Source of the DNA: Owenia fusiformis | Taxonomy: Eukaryota; Annelida; Polychaeta; Sabellida; Oweniidae | Length of the DNA stretch: 64,000 bases | Direction of reading: 5' to 3' | Assembly: GCA_903813345.2 (NCBI GenBank) | Contig: CAIIXF020000007.1 | Location: forward strand, 29,001,564-29,065,563 | Shown: positions 48,150 through 59,145 of the stretch, in pieces | Numbering within the stretch: position 1 is the first letter of the stretch | How the letters are laid out: the number at the start of each line of letters is the position of its first letter | Program-made: the position numbers and the translations under genes | The notes under the pieces: model-generated | The model's database searches: none | Told to the model about the DNA's origin: nothing | What the model saw: the letters and a program-made list of their open reading frames with translations, nothing else

Positions 48150-49216
48150 GGGGGGGTCTTAGTTTTATAACAGGGTCTTAGTTTTATTACGTGGGGGTCT
48201 TAGTTTTGTAACAGTGTCTAAGTTTTATAACGTGGGGGTCTTAGTTTTATAACAGGGTCTTAGTTTTATTACGTGGGGGGGGGTCTTAGTTTTATAACAG
48301 GGTCTTAGTTTTATAACGTGGGGGGTCTTAGTTTTGTAACAGGGTCTTAGTTTTATAACATGGGGGGTCTTAGTTTTATAACGTGAGGGGTCTTAGTTTT
48401 ATAACAGGGTCTTAGTTTTATAACGTGGGGGGTCTTAGTTTTGTAACAGGGTCTTAGTTTTATAACGTGGGGGGTCTTAGTTTTATAACAGGGTCTTAGT
48501 TTTATAACGTGGGGGGGTCTTAGTTTTATTACGTGGGCGGTCTTAGTTTTATAACAGGGTCTTAGTTTTATTACGTGGAGGGTCTTAGTTTTATTACGTG
48601 GAGGGTCTTAGTTTTATAACAGGGTCTTAGTTTTATTACAGGGTCTTAGTTTTATAACGTGGGGGGGTCTTAGTTTTATAACAGGGTCTTAGTTTTATAA
48701 CGTGGGGGGTCTTAGTTTTATAACAGGGTCTTAGTTTTATTACGTGGGGGGTCTTAGTTTTATAACAGGGTCTTAGTTTTATAACGTGGGGGGTCTTAGT
48801 TTTATAACAGGGTCTTAGTTTTATTACGTGGAGGGTCTTAGTTTTATAACGTGGGGGTCTTAGTTTTATAACAGGGTTTTAGTTTTATTACGTGGGGGGT
48901 CTTAGTTTTATAACAGGGTCTCAGTTTTATTACGTGGGGGGTCTTAGTTTTATAACAGGGCCTTAGTTTTATAACGTGGGGGGGTCTTAGTTTTATTACG
49001 TGGGTGGTCTTAGTTTTATAACAGGGTCTTAGTTTTATAACGTGGGGGTCTTAGTTTTATAACAGGGTCTTAGTTTTATTACATGGGGGGTCTTAGTTTT
49101 ATAACAGGGTCTTAGTCTTATAACGTGGGGGGTCTTAGTTTTATAACAGGGTCTTAGTTTTATTACGTGGGGGGTCTTAGTTTTGTAGGTCTTAGGTCTT
49201 AGTTTTGTAGACACCC
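48150..49216 (-). repeat. Foldback right arm, inverted
   Basis: The complement of the left-arm units (GGTCTTAGTTTTATAACAGG and GGTCTTAGTTTTATTACGTGGG). It is about 70 bases shorter than the left arm, with units lost or rearranged (for example two ACGTGGAGGG units in a row near 48580). It ends TTTTGTAGACACCC. Confidence 0.85.
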
Positions 49217-49643
49217 GGAATCCGGATCTGAAATCAAAATTGCAATCCGACCCCCGGTTTAGATTCTACGCCATTTTGAAGTTTGAAATTCGCACTTGCC
49301 AGTATTCACGATGCAGATTGATCAAATATACTTTCAAAAATTCCTGCATACCCTACTTTACCTCTCTACCTACTCAGCTACTTATTTGACTACTTACTCA
49401 ATTACTTAATTAGTTATTACTTACTTAGCAACTTACTCAGCTACTAACTCAGATACTTACTAAGCTACTTACTCAGCTACCTACTCAGCTATTTACTCAG
49501 TTACTTACTCAGCTACTTACTCAACTACTACTAAGGTACTTACTCAGCTAATTACTCAGTTACTTACTCAGCTCTTTACTGATCTATCTAGGTAAAATAA
49601 ATCTGGAGTCTTAAATTGAACTTGTTCAATTTCACAAATCTAG

Positions 49644-51541
49644 TTATTATTCTTCTTTCTTTCTTCCTCCTAACAGATTTTCTCTCCAACTATAACATCT
49701 TACTTAATCCAACCTACATGGTTGACTAGGGAATGTATCTGGCTTTCTGGGAAATTAGGTCAAATTTTTATCTAGGTCATAGGTCAAGAACTAGGTCAAA
49801 TCTTGGATTTTCACTAATTCACCACTTTTCTCAGTCGGCTTTCAATATTTTTGCTCCGGGTTTTTTTCATCATGTTCCTTGGAAAAAACGCTAATTCCGT
49901 AAGGCAAATCGTTTTTTGATCACTCTTACCGATTTTGAGATATTGCGTCCGAAAAGTAGGTCAGAACAAAAAGTTCTCCAAATTCAACATGTGAGTTATG
50001 AAATAAGTGTAGAATGATCTCAGGAATCCGAATCTGCAAACCAAATTTGGATCGGACTTCCGGTTCGGAAGTTATGGCGTTTTGAAAGCTCAAAATTCGC
50101 TAAATTTGGTGCCTATGTTAAGTCAATGGGAAAAAAGACTTTTTCGAAGTGTAAAATACAAGATATAGACTGAGTACAGCTTAACATAATGAATGCTTAT
50201 AAAAAAAATTGACCTCAAAAGCTACATAGCTTCAAAATTTGGACACCAAAATACCTAGGTCAAAATCTAGGTCAAATTTATAGTTTTTCCTTATTTTTAT
50301 GATTCTGACACTACACTTTAATAATTTACTTCAAAATTTTGTATACAGGTAGCAAAGAGTGTGCTAATAGTGTTAGCTTTTTGCCGTCAGAAAGTATTTT
50401 GACCCACTTCTAAGATATGGTGTCCGAAAAGTAGGTCAAAATGAAAAGTTCTCCAAATTTAACATATGAGCTATGAATTAAGGGTAGAATTTTCCCAGGA
50501 ATCCGAATCTGCAAACCAAATTCCAATCCGACTTTCGGTTCGGAAGTTATGGCGTTTTGAAAGCTCAAAAATCGCTAAATTTGGTGCCCCATGTTATGTC
50601 AATGAGAAAAAAGATTTTTTTGAAGTGTAAAATACCAGATATAAACTGAGTACAGCTTAACATTCTGAAAGCCTATAAAAGAAGGGGACCTCGAAGGCTA
50701 TCTAGCTTTAAAATTTGGACACCAAAATTCCTAGGTCAAAATCTAGGTCAAATTTATAGTTTTTCCTTATTTTTGCGATTCTGACATTACACTTTAATGA
50801 TTTGCTTCGAAATTTTGTATACAGGTAGCAAAGAGTGTGCTCATAGTGTTAGCCTTCTGCCGTCAGAAAGTATTTTGACCCACTTTTGAGAAATAGTGTC
50901 CGAAAAGTAGGTCAACATGAAAGTTTCTCCAAATTTAACGTATGAGTTATGAATTAAGGGTAGAATTTTCTCAGGAATCCGAATCTGCAAATCAAATTTC
51001 AATCCGACACCCGGTTTGGAAGTAATGGCGTTTTGAAAAATTAAAAAATTGGTATTTTGATATCCCATGTTATGTCAATTATCTTTGTCACTATTCGTCG
51101 TTATTCCTTTATCTTTTTTTCATCATGTAGCTTAAAGACAGTCCTTTCATTATTGTAACTGTCTTTTTTGATTACTCTTACCGATTTTGAGGAATGGCGT
51201 CCGGAAAGTAGGTCAACATAAAAAGTTCTCAAAATTTAATGTATGAGTTATGACACAAACGTAGAATTTTCTAAGAAATTAGAATCTGCAAACCAAATTT
51301 CGACCTAAATTCTGGTTAGATAGTTATAGCTGTTTGAAGTCTCGAAAAGTCGATATTATGATATCCCCATGTTAAGCCAATGTAGACAAAGATAAGCTAC
51401 TTAAGAGTTGTCTGAATGTCTGTATTCTAGATGACTCAGCTTATTCTGAATGGCTCAGCTTACAGTATTTTGGATGACTCAGCTTAAAAAAAGTTTTAAA
51501 TCTGGAGTCTTAAATTGAACTTGTTCAATTTACAAGTCTAG
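49644..51541 (+). mobile_element. Helitron-like element 18, last of the array
   Basis: The body starts TTATTATTCTTCTTTC after CTAG. The head has AGGTCATAGGTCA in place of the usual AGGTCAAAGGTCA. It has two monomers (50385, 50870). The tail at about 51425-51487 has GACTCAGCTTA units. It ends TACAAGTCTAG, directly followed by TTATAAATG of the right flank. No 5' hairpin is left to pair with it. Confidence 0.65.
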
Positions 51542-53814
51542 TTATAAATGTTTCATCAAATAGAACAATCAATCACAATCAAGTATAATTAATGATCTAT
51601 CTTCTCGATGTATGGAATTTAATTGTTCGGGTTTCAAGGAAGCAATGCTTTCAAAGAGCGTGACAAATGGGATGGCTGATCACTGAAGGTTGAAGATGAA
51701 GAAGTGTCAAAATATCCCTGAATTGAAATAAAGGTCATCCCCTTTTCAAAACTTTGCCCGATAACCTTAAAATTGAAGAGTTATACTGAAACATACCAAG
51801 CACGGTTAGTCTTTATGAGACCGTTAGATAATAGGCATGGCATGGAACATGGGAATGATAAAAAATATTTCAATATTGTAACATTTTTTCCTCGTCTCGT
51901 TTCTTACCCTAGGCCTTCTTATCCCTTTAATGTCAATCACCCTTAAGCATCCCAGTCTCATTCACATCAAACACTGGAAGATGAATGTGAGAAATACAGA
52001 TAAGACAATGATGTTGACTGGGCTGTGTTTTAAGCAGGCGATGATGCTTAGTAACAACTGAGACTACTACTACTGAGACAACTTAGTAACAACTGAGACT
52101 AATGATGAGCAACTGAAAGATGTATCCTTTTCGGTTTAATGAATCAAAGAACTTTAATGAAGTTTGAAGATTGTGGAAATTTTTCAACAGGACTAAGGTA
52201 CTCACAGGCTCGTGGCCAGGGGGATGGGGTCAGTGGACCCCCCTCCCCCCACACACAAACCCACCTTCTTTCAAATTCATATAATTTCTCACCATTCTAA
52301 GCACCTTTTCAAGTGATTTGAGCCAAATATGACCCCACTGGAAATTTTTGAAAAGTGACCACCTTAATACCTTAGTATGAATGAAATGTCCCTTGGTGTT
52401 CTGGTCCTGGATTGTGATATTGGTTCTCGATTGGAGGGAGGAGGGGGATGTTAGACATTGTTTCTTTTCACGTTAGATCATGGTTTTGGGATATATAGGG
52501 TCTACTTTTCTTATGACAGATTTACACTTACAGTTTGCTTTTCTTGTTGGGTTTCTTTAAAGTTTTTAGTCACCCTTCCCTTTGGCATTTGTGCTTATAT
52601 ATCAACAAAGTCTGGCTACGGGCTTGATTTAAAAAATGTAAATATCAAGCCAGGATGAGTAATAAATCGAATCATTTATTTTAATAGTAGTATTAATATC
52701 ATAATTTCCATTCTGTTTAAAATCGTCACCTAAGTAGAGGAAATAAATTAACAAGTCATATGATATGACAAACTGAAACGGGGTACAAATCACATATGTA
52801 CATGTAAATGGTATAAAGCCTACAGGTAAATCAATCAATTTAGACATGTAGTTATGAAAGTCATTGACGGGAAAGATAAATGCCGACATATAGCAAATAT
52901 GTGTTTGTATACTGCTCATAGAAATCATATCTGACAAAGGAATCTCGTATAACAGATGATGTTGGTGTGTTGATGCAGATGTCTGTGTTTACCGATGTAC
53001 AATTTCAATTCCGGGGTTTCAATAATCCTATCGTGAGCAAACTGTTAAACCAGTTTATTCCTTCAGTCATATATGAAATGCCTGGCTGGCATTCTGATTT
53101 ATCAGAGTCCCTCTTTACCTAACGCTTTTGAACTATTCCAAAAGGATAGTAAAGGCTGTGGATCCCACAATGCCTGGCTGGTCCATCAAGGTGTTGTTGA
53201 GTCTAAATACGGGTGAATACGAATCATCCAGATCTCCGGGTCCAGATCGCTATTCGAAGCCATGTGGGCACGTGGGGTATCTTTTGAACCCTATTGCACA
53301 TGAGGCTAACTGTTGATAAAGAGAAATAAATTGAAAAATGATGTCACATACTATATCTAGTCGTACTTGATTCTATGCAATAAAATACCAAGTAAATGAC
53401 CATTTTCACCCCTAAACATACGTTTCATCGTACCCATGAGTGCTATATTGTAATCTGTTTGCCCAGCAGTTGCAACGGGCGTCCCGAAATCGTGTCTACG
53501 TGTTTCCAAGGATGCAGAACAAACCGTTCGATGGATCAATTTCATTGTAATGGTCCCATAACATAAGACATTAAATCTGCTCCCAAAGGGCCAGACTAGA
53601 ATAACTATGATTTAGTGATTCGTAACATTTATGAATACATCTGATACTATTAGGTCATTGTAATTTGACTTGCCTTTTGTCTAAATAAGATAAAATAATC
53701 GTAGTAATCTATAAATGCTAATTGATAAAACACAAAGGGCAACATGCTGGAGACACACATCATAAAAATAACTTTAAGAACAAAGAAAATGAAATCATTT
53801 TGGATAGTGTACAT
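51542..53814. other. Unrecognised DNA between array and hAT element
   Basis: Non-repetitive AT-rich sequence with a C-rich stretch (52226-52248). Around 53128-53560 the sequence is richer in G+C, and open frames exist on both strands (53128-53316 plus, 53357-53545 minus), but neither matches a family I know, so I do not call a gene. Confidence 0.4.
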
Positions 53815-56238
53815 TAGAGGTGTCAAGTATTAACCGGTTAACCGGTTAATCGCCGATAATGCCTTGACCGGTCTGCGTTTTTATGGGCGGTTAGTTGACC
53901 GTGTATAATTCTGTTATTTCCCGCGCTTATTTTCAAGTGCATGCTAATCCCACAGCGAAAAATGATACAATATCCTGCCTGGATATTTGCGAAATATTAT
54001 AGTGATATGGAACGTATCCTTAAGAATCCGTGACAAATACTCTAAGTATCGCGATTTTGGAGATTCACGGATATTAGTGAGAGACGGAACACTGGTATCC
54101 TGAAATATCCATAGTTCTGGATACTACTGATATACATCACGTCTTTTCGCGTATTCTTAGGGGTATGACTAATATATGATTCGAATACTCACAAATATAG
54201 CTGAATATTCAACAATTTTCCGGGATATTTAGGGATACAGTTCGTAATATTTTTGGGATATTCACGAATACGGTCGGGATTGCAAGGAGATTTTCGTTCA
54301 TATTACCTAACAAACTAAACACGAAATGACGCATTTAAATACGTACAGTTTATTATCTCATCAATACAAATGAGATGTACGATAGGTGTAAGCATTAAAA
54401 CATCTGATCACAAGGATGTATAACAATGACCACATCGATGTACTTAGGCTGTTCTGCTACTTTTACATCTCCTACTTGACGTCCTTCTTCACTTAGGAAC
54501 TGATGTGGCTGCCATGCTGATCATTGTGTGTTCAATAATTTGAATTTCGACTTGTAGGAAAATGCTCGATGTTTAAATTAGGGGCATTGATAACGTTGTA
54601 AGTTGTAACGATATTTCGTCTCAATTTATTGATAGCGCGCGGACGTCAGAGAGCAAACTTCCGGTTTGATTGCAATGTTTTAATGGCGACTAATATTTGT
54701 GTTTGTTACCTTATTTAAAAGCCATTTTCAGTGTCTACGAATATCGAAATGTAGTAAACAAAAGTTTCCTAGTAAAGTTCATAAGATTCTCTACAAGATG
54801 AATTCACGTTTATATCTTGAAAGTACGACCGAAGCCAGATATAATGAAAAAACTACGAAATGTACAAGCTAAAATTCGACAGATTCACGGTATTATTGAA
54901 ACAAATCAGTTGACATGAAGGAAATGTTGTTTCTACTTTAGTTGTTATAAACGTTAATATACCCTCCATGCTTAGAAGCAAACTTTTCTTCGAAGCGCAG
55001 CTTATTGTCGATGAAATCGTTGATTGAATTTCCCAAACAAACACAAGTTGGAGTACCCAAAAATATCCTTTCGAGGATATTTCCGGATATTCGAAGTATC
55101 GGTGTCTATGTCTATGTCGATAATCTGCAAAAGGCCCATAAGCCCATATGAAGCAGATATATGATTTAACAGTAATAGAATTTGAAAAGAATATAACTTA
55201 AAACCTTAACATTTAAGAATAGATATATTTTAGACAATATCCCAGGAACTTTATTTAATATTATCTTCCATGCTTAGAAGCAAACTTTTCTTCGAAGATC
55301 AGCTTATTGACGATGTAATCTTCGGTCATCATGAATTTCCTGTCTTACATATGTCTGAATTTCCCAAACACAAGTTTTTCGATGGCAGCCATTTTGAGCA
55401 GTTAAGATATCACGAGGAGAATGTTGTTTCACTGCAGAAATTCATACAAGATATTCCACATTCTATATGGCGAAACAAATGTTTCAATGACACTAAAATT
55501 GTTAATTGAACGTTATAATTTATGTACTAGCATAATTTCCAGGAATCAATATTCCGGATACTTAAAAAATTTTCTGGATACTAGGGTAGTCAACTATCCT
55601 GAAATATCCTTAATTCGGATATGTTGAAAGTTGGAAACTTGGAGTATCCAAAAATATCCCTTTGAGGATATTTCCGGATGTTCGAAGTATCGGTATATTT
55701 TAGGTTATTCAAGGATACCTCAAATATCCGGGATTTGCGATACGTACGGAAACTATAGGATATTACACCATTTTTCGCTGTGTCCGTTGGGTTTTATGGT
55801 GTCAGTTTCACGTAAGCTACTCATACATGTCATAAGTCCCATAACTCCTTACAAACATCCAATCAGCAACTTTAATCCCTGCCACATTGTTCTCCCGCGC
55901 TTACTTTGCATTTTAATCTGTTTGTTTTTCAAGCGTCAGTTTCATGTGAGCTACTCATACATGTGATAGGTCCGATAGTTCCTTACGAACATCCAATCAG
56001 CAACTTTAATCCCTGCAACATTGCTTTCCCGCGCTTACTTACATAGAATAGCGTAAAGCTTGACGAACGTAAAAAATAAACGCCGATATATCATTTTTCC
56101 ATTTTTTCAACTTTCAAGATCGAAGATGAAGATATCATTTGAAATTATAAGTTCAAATTTCCCGCCGGTTAACCGACTTTAACCGGTAAAAAACCCCGGT
56201 TAACCGGTTAATGCTCAAGCGGTTAATTGACACCACTA
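53815..56238. mobile_element. Non-autonomous hAT-type transposon
   Basis: The ends are TAGAGGTGTCAAGTATTAAC on the left and the complement of TAGTGGTGTCAATTAACC on the right. A perfect 8 bp duplication, GTGTACAT, lies at 53807-53814 and 56239-56246. An 8 bp duplication with YAG-R/T-GGTGTCAA ends is the hAT signature. The subterminal DNA repeats TTAACCGGTTAACCGGTTAA and its inverse. The interior has no transposase. It has a direct repeat beginning CATGCTTAGAAGCAAACTTT at 54967 and 55269, and a tandem duplication of about 132 bp (55805 and 55937, containing CATCCAATCAGCAACTTTAA). GGATAT/ATATCC motifs recur throughout. The 79-codon frame at 55270-55509 lies over the internal repeat and is not recognisable. 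Confidence 0.8.
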
Positions 56239-57833
56239 GTGTACATACGTATATTTATCAACGTATAAAAAACCTAAAAACGTACATCGAGAGGTTTACT
56301 TATATCAAGGCAGCCTAGTGTTTATTGACCAACAACTGAATTCATTTTTGAATTTGTTGAGGGGACATTTAAGTTAATAATACATGTACTCTAATGTCAT
56401 AAAAAGTTACATTGAGGACTTATCTAGCTTTATACAATAAATGAATAATGACATATAAATATGCTGAATTCGAGTCCCATACAAGAATGAACAAGCAATA
56501 TTATATCAGTATATAAAGTGCACACGCTTAGTATTGATACAGTGTACCTCATCATTTCCCTTTATATGATATCGAAATGCACGTTCAGTGTTTTTCTGTC
56601 CGAAAATATTTCCAGAAAGTTAAGTGATATTCAACCTAACAATTCAGAAAAATTGTTTTCGTCTTGTAAATAATACCAGGGGATATCTTAACCTTATTAT
56701 AAACATATTTTGCCGGAGACATGTCCCCTAAGTCAATGATTATCTTCCAACTATCATAGCTAATGCAATTTAAGGTCTCTTGTAGGTCCATCATTATTTT
56801 CAATTTGCAAACTTAAAAAATGACGGGTCTTGCCAGTACTGGTCTCATCTGTCATCAGTGTCAGGCTTAGCCCCCCCCCACGTAACCAGTAATCCGTCAC
56901 ACCGAATCAACTCGGTAATTCATAAAAATAATAAATAATTACTCAATGGCGTCAGTTCCAAAAGTCCCCAACCATTTTTATGTACAATGTACTCATTTTT
57001 GAGATATAGTAAAAGGACGGGTGTCAATAAGGGCCCTTTTTAGCCCCAAAAGATATCTGATAATAATGCATATCATATTGAACAAAAATCATTTGTGCTT
57101 TATAAAAATACAATTTCAGCGAATTTTGAGCTTTGATGTTCACACAACAGTCATTTAAAGATCATATACCATTTTTGGTGTTTTTACAAAAAAATCTTTA
57201 TTTATTGCTGTCTAAGTAAATAATATATAGATATAAACCAATTTAGATATATTAAAATGTAATATATGAAATACTGAAGAAAAGATACGATTAAAACTAT
57301 TTTCATGGAAAAGCACATAGGGCAATATTGGCAAAATGCAAATGCTATTTTTGTAGGTTCTGGGCTAGCAATGGGTACATTTCAACTGTGACTGTAGTGG
57401 ATACTATTGACTTTTATCACATAACAGGGCAACATTTAAGCAACTCAAATACAAGGAAAATCAAAGATTTCCTCTCACTTCTAAAACGAGGAACAAAAGC
57501 ATGAATTCAAGGAAAATTAATGATGGCCTGTGCCAAAATATAACATATGAGAAAGTTGTGGCACAGTAAAGGATATGTATAGGATATCATATGATTTTAA
57601 ATGATTTTATCTTTATCTCCGAGTTGATATCAATATCTTGCCAAGTTAGTATAGCCAATTAGCGCAGATATTGATATCAATGAGTGGATGAACACGATAT
57701 CACGAACATTCATAGGATGTTCTATTTATCCCATAGTTCACCTATAAACTAAACAAAACATATCAAAACAACATCCATTTATTCAATCATCCCCGTGATG
57801 TCATGAAATCACTATGTAACAAAACACATCATA
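56239..57833. other. Unrecognised DNA between hAT element and LINE
   Basis: AT-rich sequence without a gene. It has a C-run (about 56871-56880) and a small perfect inverted repeat, TTGATATCAATATCT at 57624-57638 with its complement at 57666-57680. The 5' limit of the LINE that follows is not visible, and part of this stretch may be eroded LINE sequence. Confidence 0.4.
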
Positions 57834-59145
57834 TTGGTGGTAGTTTTCAAATCCCTGGCAAAAGGTGATATCTGTGAAATATTTGCCGTATTCCAAAGAT
57901 ATATCACTTTTTCCACGCATTTGCAAAATATCATAAATATGTTTTCATATGCAATTAACGAATCATTTTATACTGGCACATTGCCAACCTCATTTAGAAA
58001 AATCATTATTTCACTTTTATACAAAAAAGGTGATAGAGAATTGTTAAAGAACTATAGACCAATAAGCTTATCAAATACTGACTATAAAATATTAGCCTTT
58101 GTACTTGCAGACAGGCTACAGTTAGTAGTTGGGAAACTTATCAGTTTACATCAAACTGCATATATAAATGGTAGATACATTGGCAATAGTTGTCGCTTGG
58201 TAATAGATATTTTTGATTATTTTAACAACAATAACACGGAACAAGGAACAATTCTATTTTTAGATTTTCAAAAAGCGTTTGATTCTATTGAATGGAACTT
58301 TATGTTTGAAACTTTAAAAAAATTTAATTTTAATGATAACATCATAAAATGGCTCAAATTATTATATACAAATCCATTTATTAATATTAAACAAAATGGA
58401 TGGCTATCTCATAATATTCCTATGGAACGCTCATGTCGGCAGGGCTGCCCCGTTTCTGCAATCGCATTCATATTATGCTGCGAAGTTATGTCTTTAAAAC
58501 TGATTCAAAATGAAAAAATCAAAGGAATTGAAATTGATAACACAGAGTATAAAATATCACAATCAGCAGATGATACATCATTATTTATGAAAGACAAAGC
58601 ATCCATAAGTGAAGCATTAAAAACCATTAAACAGTTTTCAAAATACTCAGGCCTACAACTCAATTTAAATAAAACAGAAGGAATATGGCTTGGAACCAAT
58701 CGTGCTTTTGAAAGTAAATTTGAAAATATTAATTTTACAGATGAACCTGTAAGATATTTAGGCATATACATAGGTCACAATGAAAATAAATGCTATGATT
58801 TAAACTGGAATGAGAAAATAAATGACCTTGAAAAAACATTAGATTCTTGGAAAAAACGCTACCTTACTTTATTTGGAAAAATCACTATTGTAAAGTCTTT
58901 AGCCATATCAAAACTTGTATATTCAGCATCTATTTTATCATTTAAAGAAGAAATTATTAAACGAATTAACAATTTAATATACAACTTTTTATGGGATGGG
59001 AAGAAAGACAAGATTAGACGAACTATTGTAATAAACTCTATAGACAGTGGAGGTCTAAACATGTTAGATTTTCAATCACAGCTAAATGCTCTTAAAGCTG
59101 TATGGATTAGTCGTATATATGACAAAAACAACACATTTAACAGTA
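57834..59145 (+). pseudogene. Tx1/L1-like LINE ORF2, reverse transcriptase part (5' truncated, split)
   Basis: An uninterrupted frame of 437 codons up to the insertion point. Residue numbers count from 57834, which is not a true start. Visible RT motifs are LLYKKGD and NYRPISLSNTDYKILA (61-88), QTAYINGRYIGNS (107-119), motif A LFLDFQKAFDSIEW (141-154, catalytic Asp 144), RQGCPVS (202-208), and motif C SADDTSLF (244-251, Asp 246 and 247). Thumb-like KYSGLQLNLNKTEG and WKKRYLTLFGKI follow. This order and wording fit the Tx1/L1 group of LINEs. The endonuclease domain is missing upstream, so the copy is 5' truncated. The residue before ADD is Ser instead of the usual Tyr/Phe. At 59146 another transposon begins, and the frame ends in its TIR at 59157-59159. 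Confidence 0.85.

Larger units (their letters stand above)
46383..49216. mobile_element. Foldback-type transposon with 10 bp target duplication
   Basis: The 2834 bp element begins GGGTGTCTACAAAACTAAGA and ends with its complement. The 10 bp GGAATCCGGA is present immediately outside both ends (46373-46382 and 49217-49226), and the host monomer normally has it once. Each arm of about 1.1 kb is a tandem array of 19-23 bp units, AAAACTAAGACCCTGTTAT alternating with AAAACTAAGACCCCCCACGT, inverted between the arms around a spacer of about 630 bp. Long inverted arms made of tandem repeats define foldback elements. A 9-10 bp duplication fits the Mutator-like (MULE) superfamily, to which Drosophila Foldback is related. 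No transposase is encoded. Confidence 0.8.
43955..49643 (+). mobile_element. Helitron-like element 17, interrupted by a foldback element
   Basis: A near-copy of element 5: same head with TCAAGGTCA, and four monomers (44699, 45307, 45787, 46259) with almost the same spacings. The last monomer is split at GGAATCCGGA by the 46383-49216 element and resumes at 49217. The CTACTTACTCAG repeat lies at about 49340-49580 and it ends CACAAATCTAG. Confidence 0.65.
10654..51541 (+). repeat. 41 kb same-orientation array of 18 helitron/Helentron-like elements
   Basis: The array is built from 18 element bodies, all in plus orientation. A body has a head module (GGGAAATTAGGTCAAA, then AGGTCAAAGGTCA or a close variant), a diverged first monomer, one to six standard monomers, and a simple-repeat or TGACTCAGCTTA tail. 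It ends ATCTGGAGTCT, then AAATTGAAC-loop-GTTCAATTT, then 6-7 bases and CTAG. I count about 46 standard monomers by the landmark GCCGTCA, spaced mostly 472-480 bp, or about 600-610 bp where an extra partial unit of about 133 bp is present. Seventeen copies of the 5' hairpin AGACTCCAGAT...ATCTGGAGTCT are scattered singly or in ladders. A 3' hairpin near a CTAG end fits classical helitrons. The subterminal inverted repeats and the T/T junctions fit Helentrons. No Rep-helicase is encoded, so these are non-autonomous copies. Confidence 0.75.

Noticed and set aside
46383-49216. CRISPR-like array because of regular short repeats
   Set aside because: Units are contiguous without unique spacers, and the array is inverted about a centre. 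It is a foldback transposon in a eukaryotic genome.
10654-51541. Reading the array as an ordinary centromeric satellite
   Set aside because: The regular helitron-like termini, hairpin ladders and distinct tail types show nested mobile elements, although the internal monomers alone would look like satellite DNA.
53128-53545. Open frames on both strands in a locally G+C-richer stretch, possible exon
   Set aside because: No conserved motif, the frames are short and the strand is undecided. Left as unrecognised sequence.
54420-54550. Minus-strand run of about 42 codons in the hAT element (contains AWQPHQFLSEEGRQVGD) as a transposase remnant
   Set aside because: It is closed by stops on both sides and I see no hAT transposase motif.
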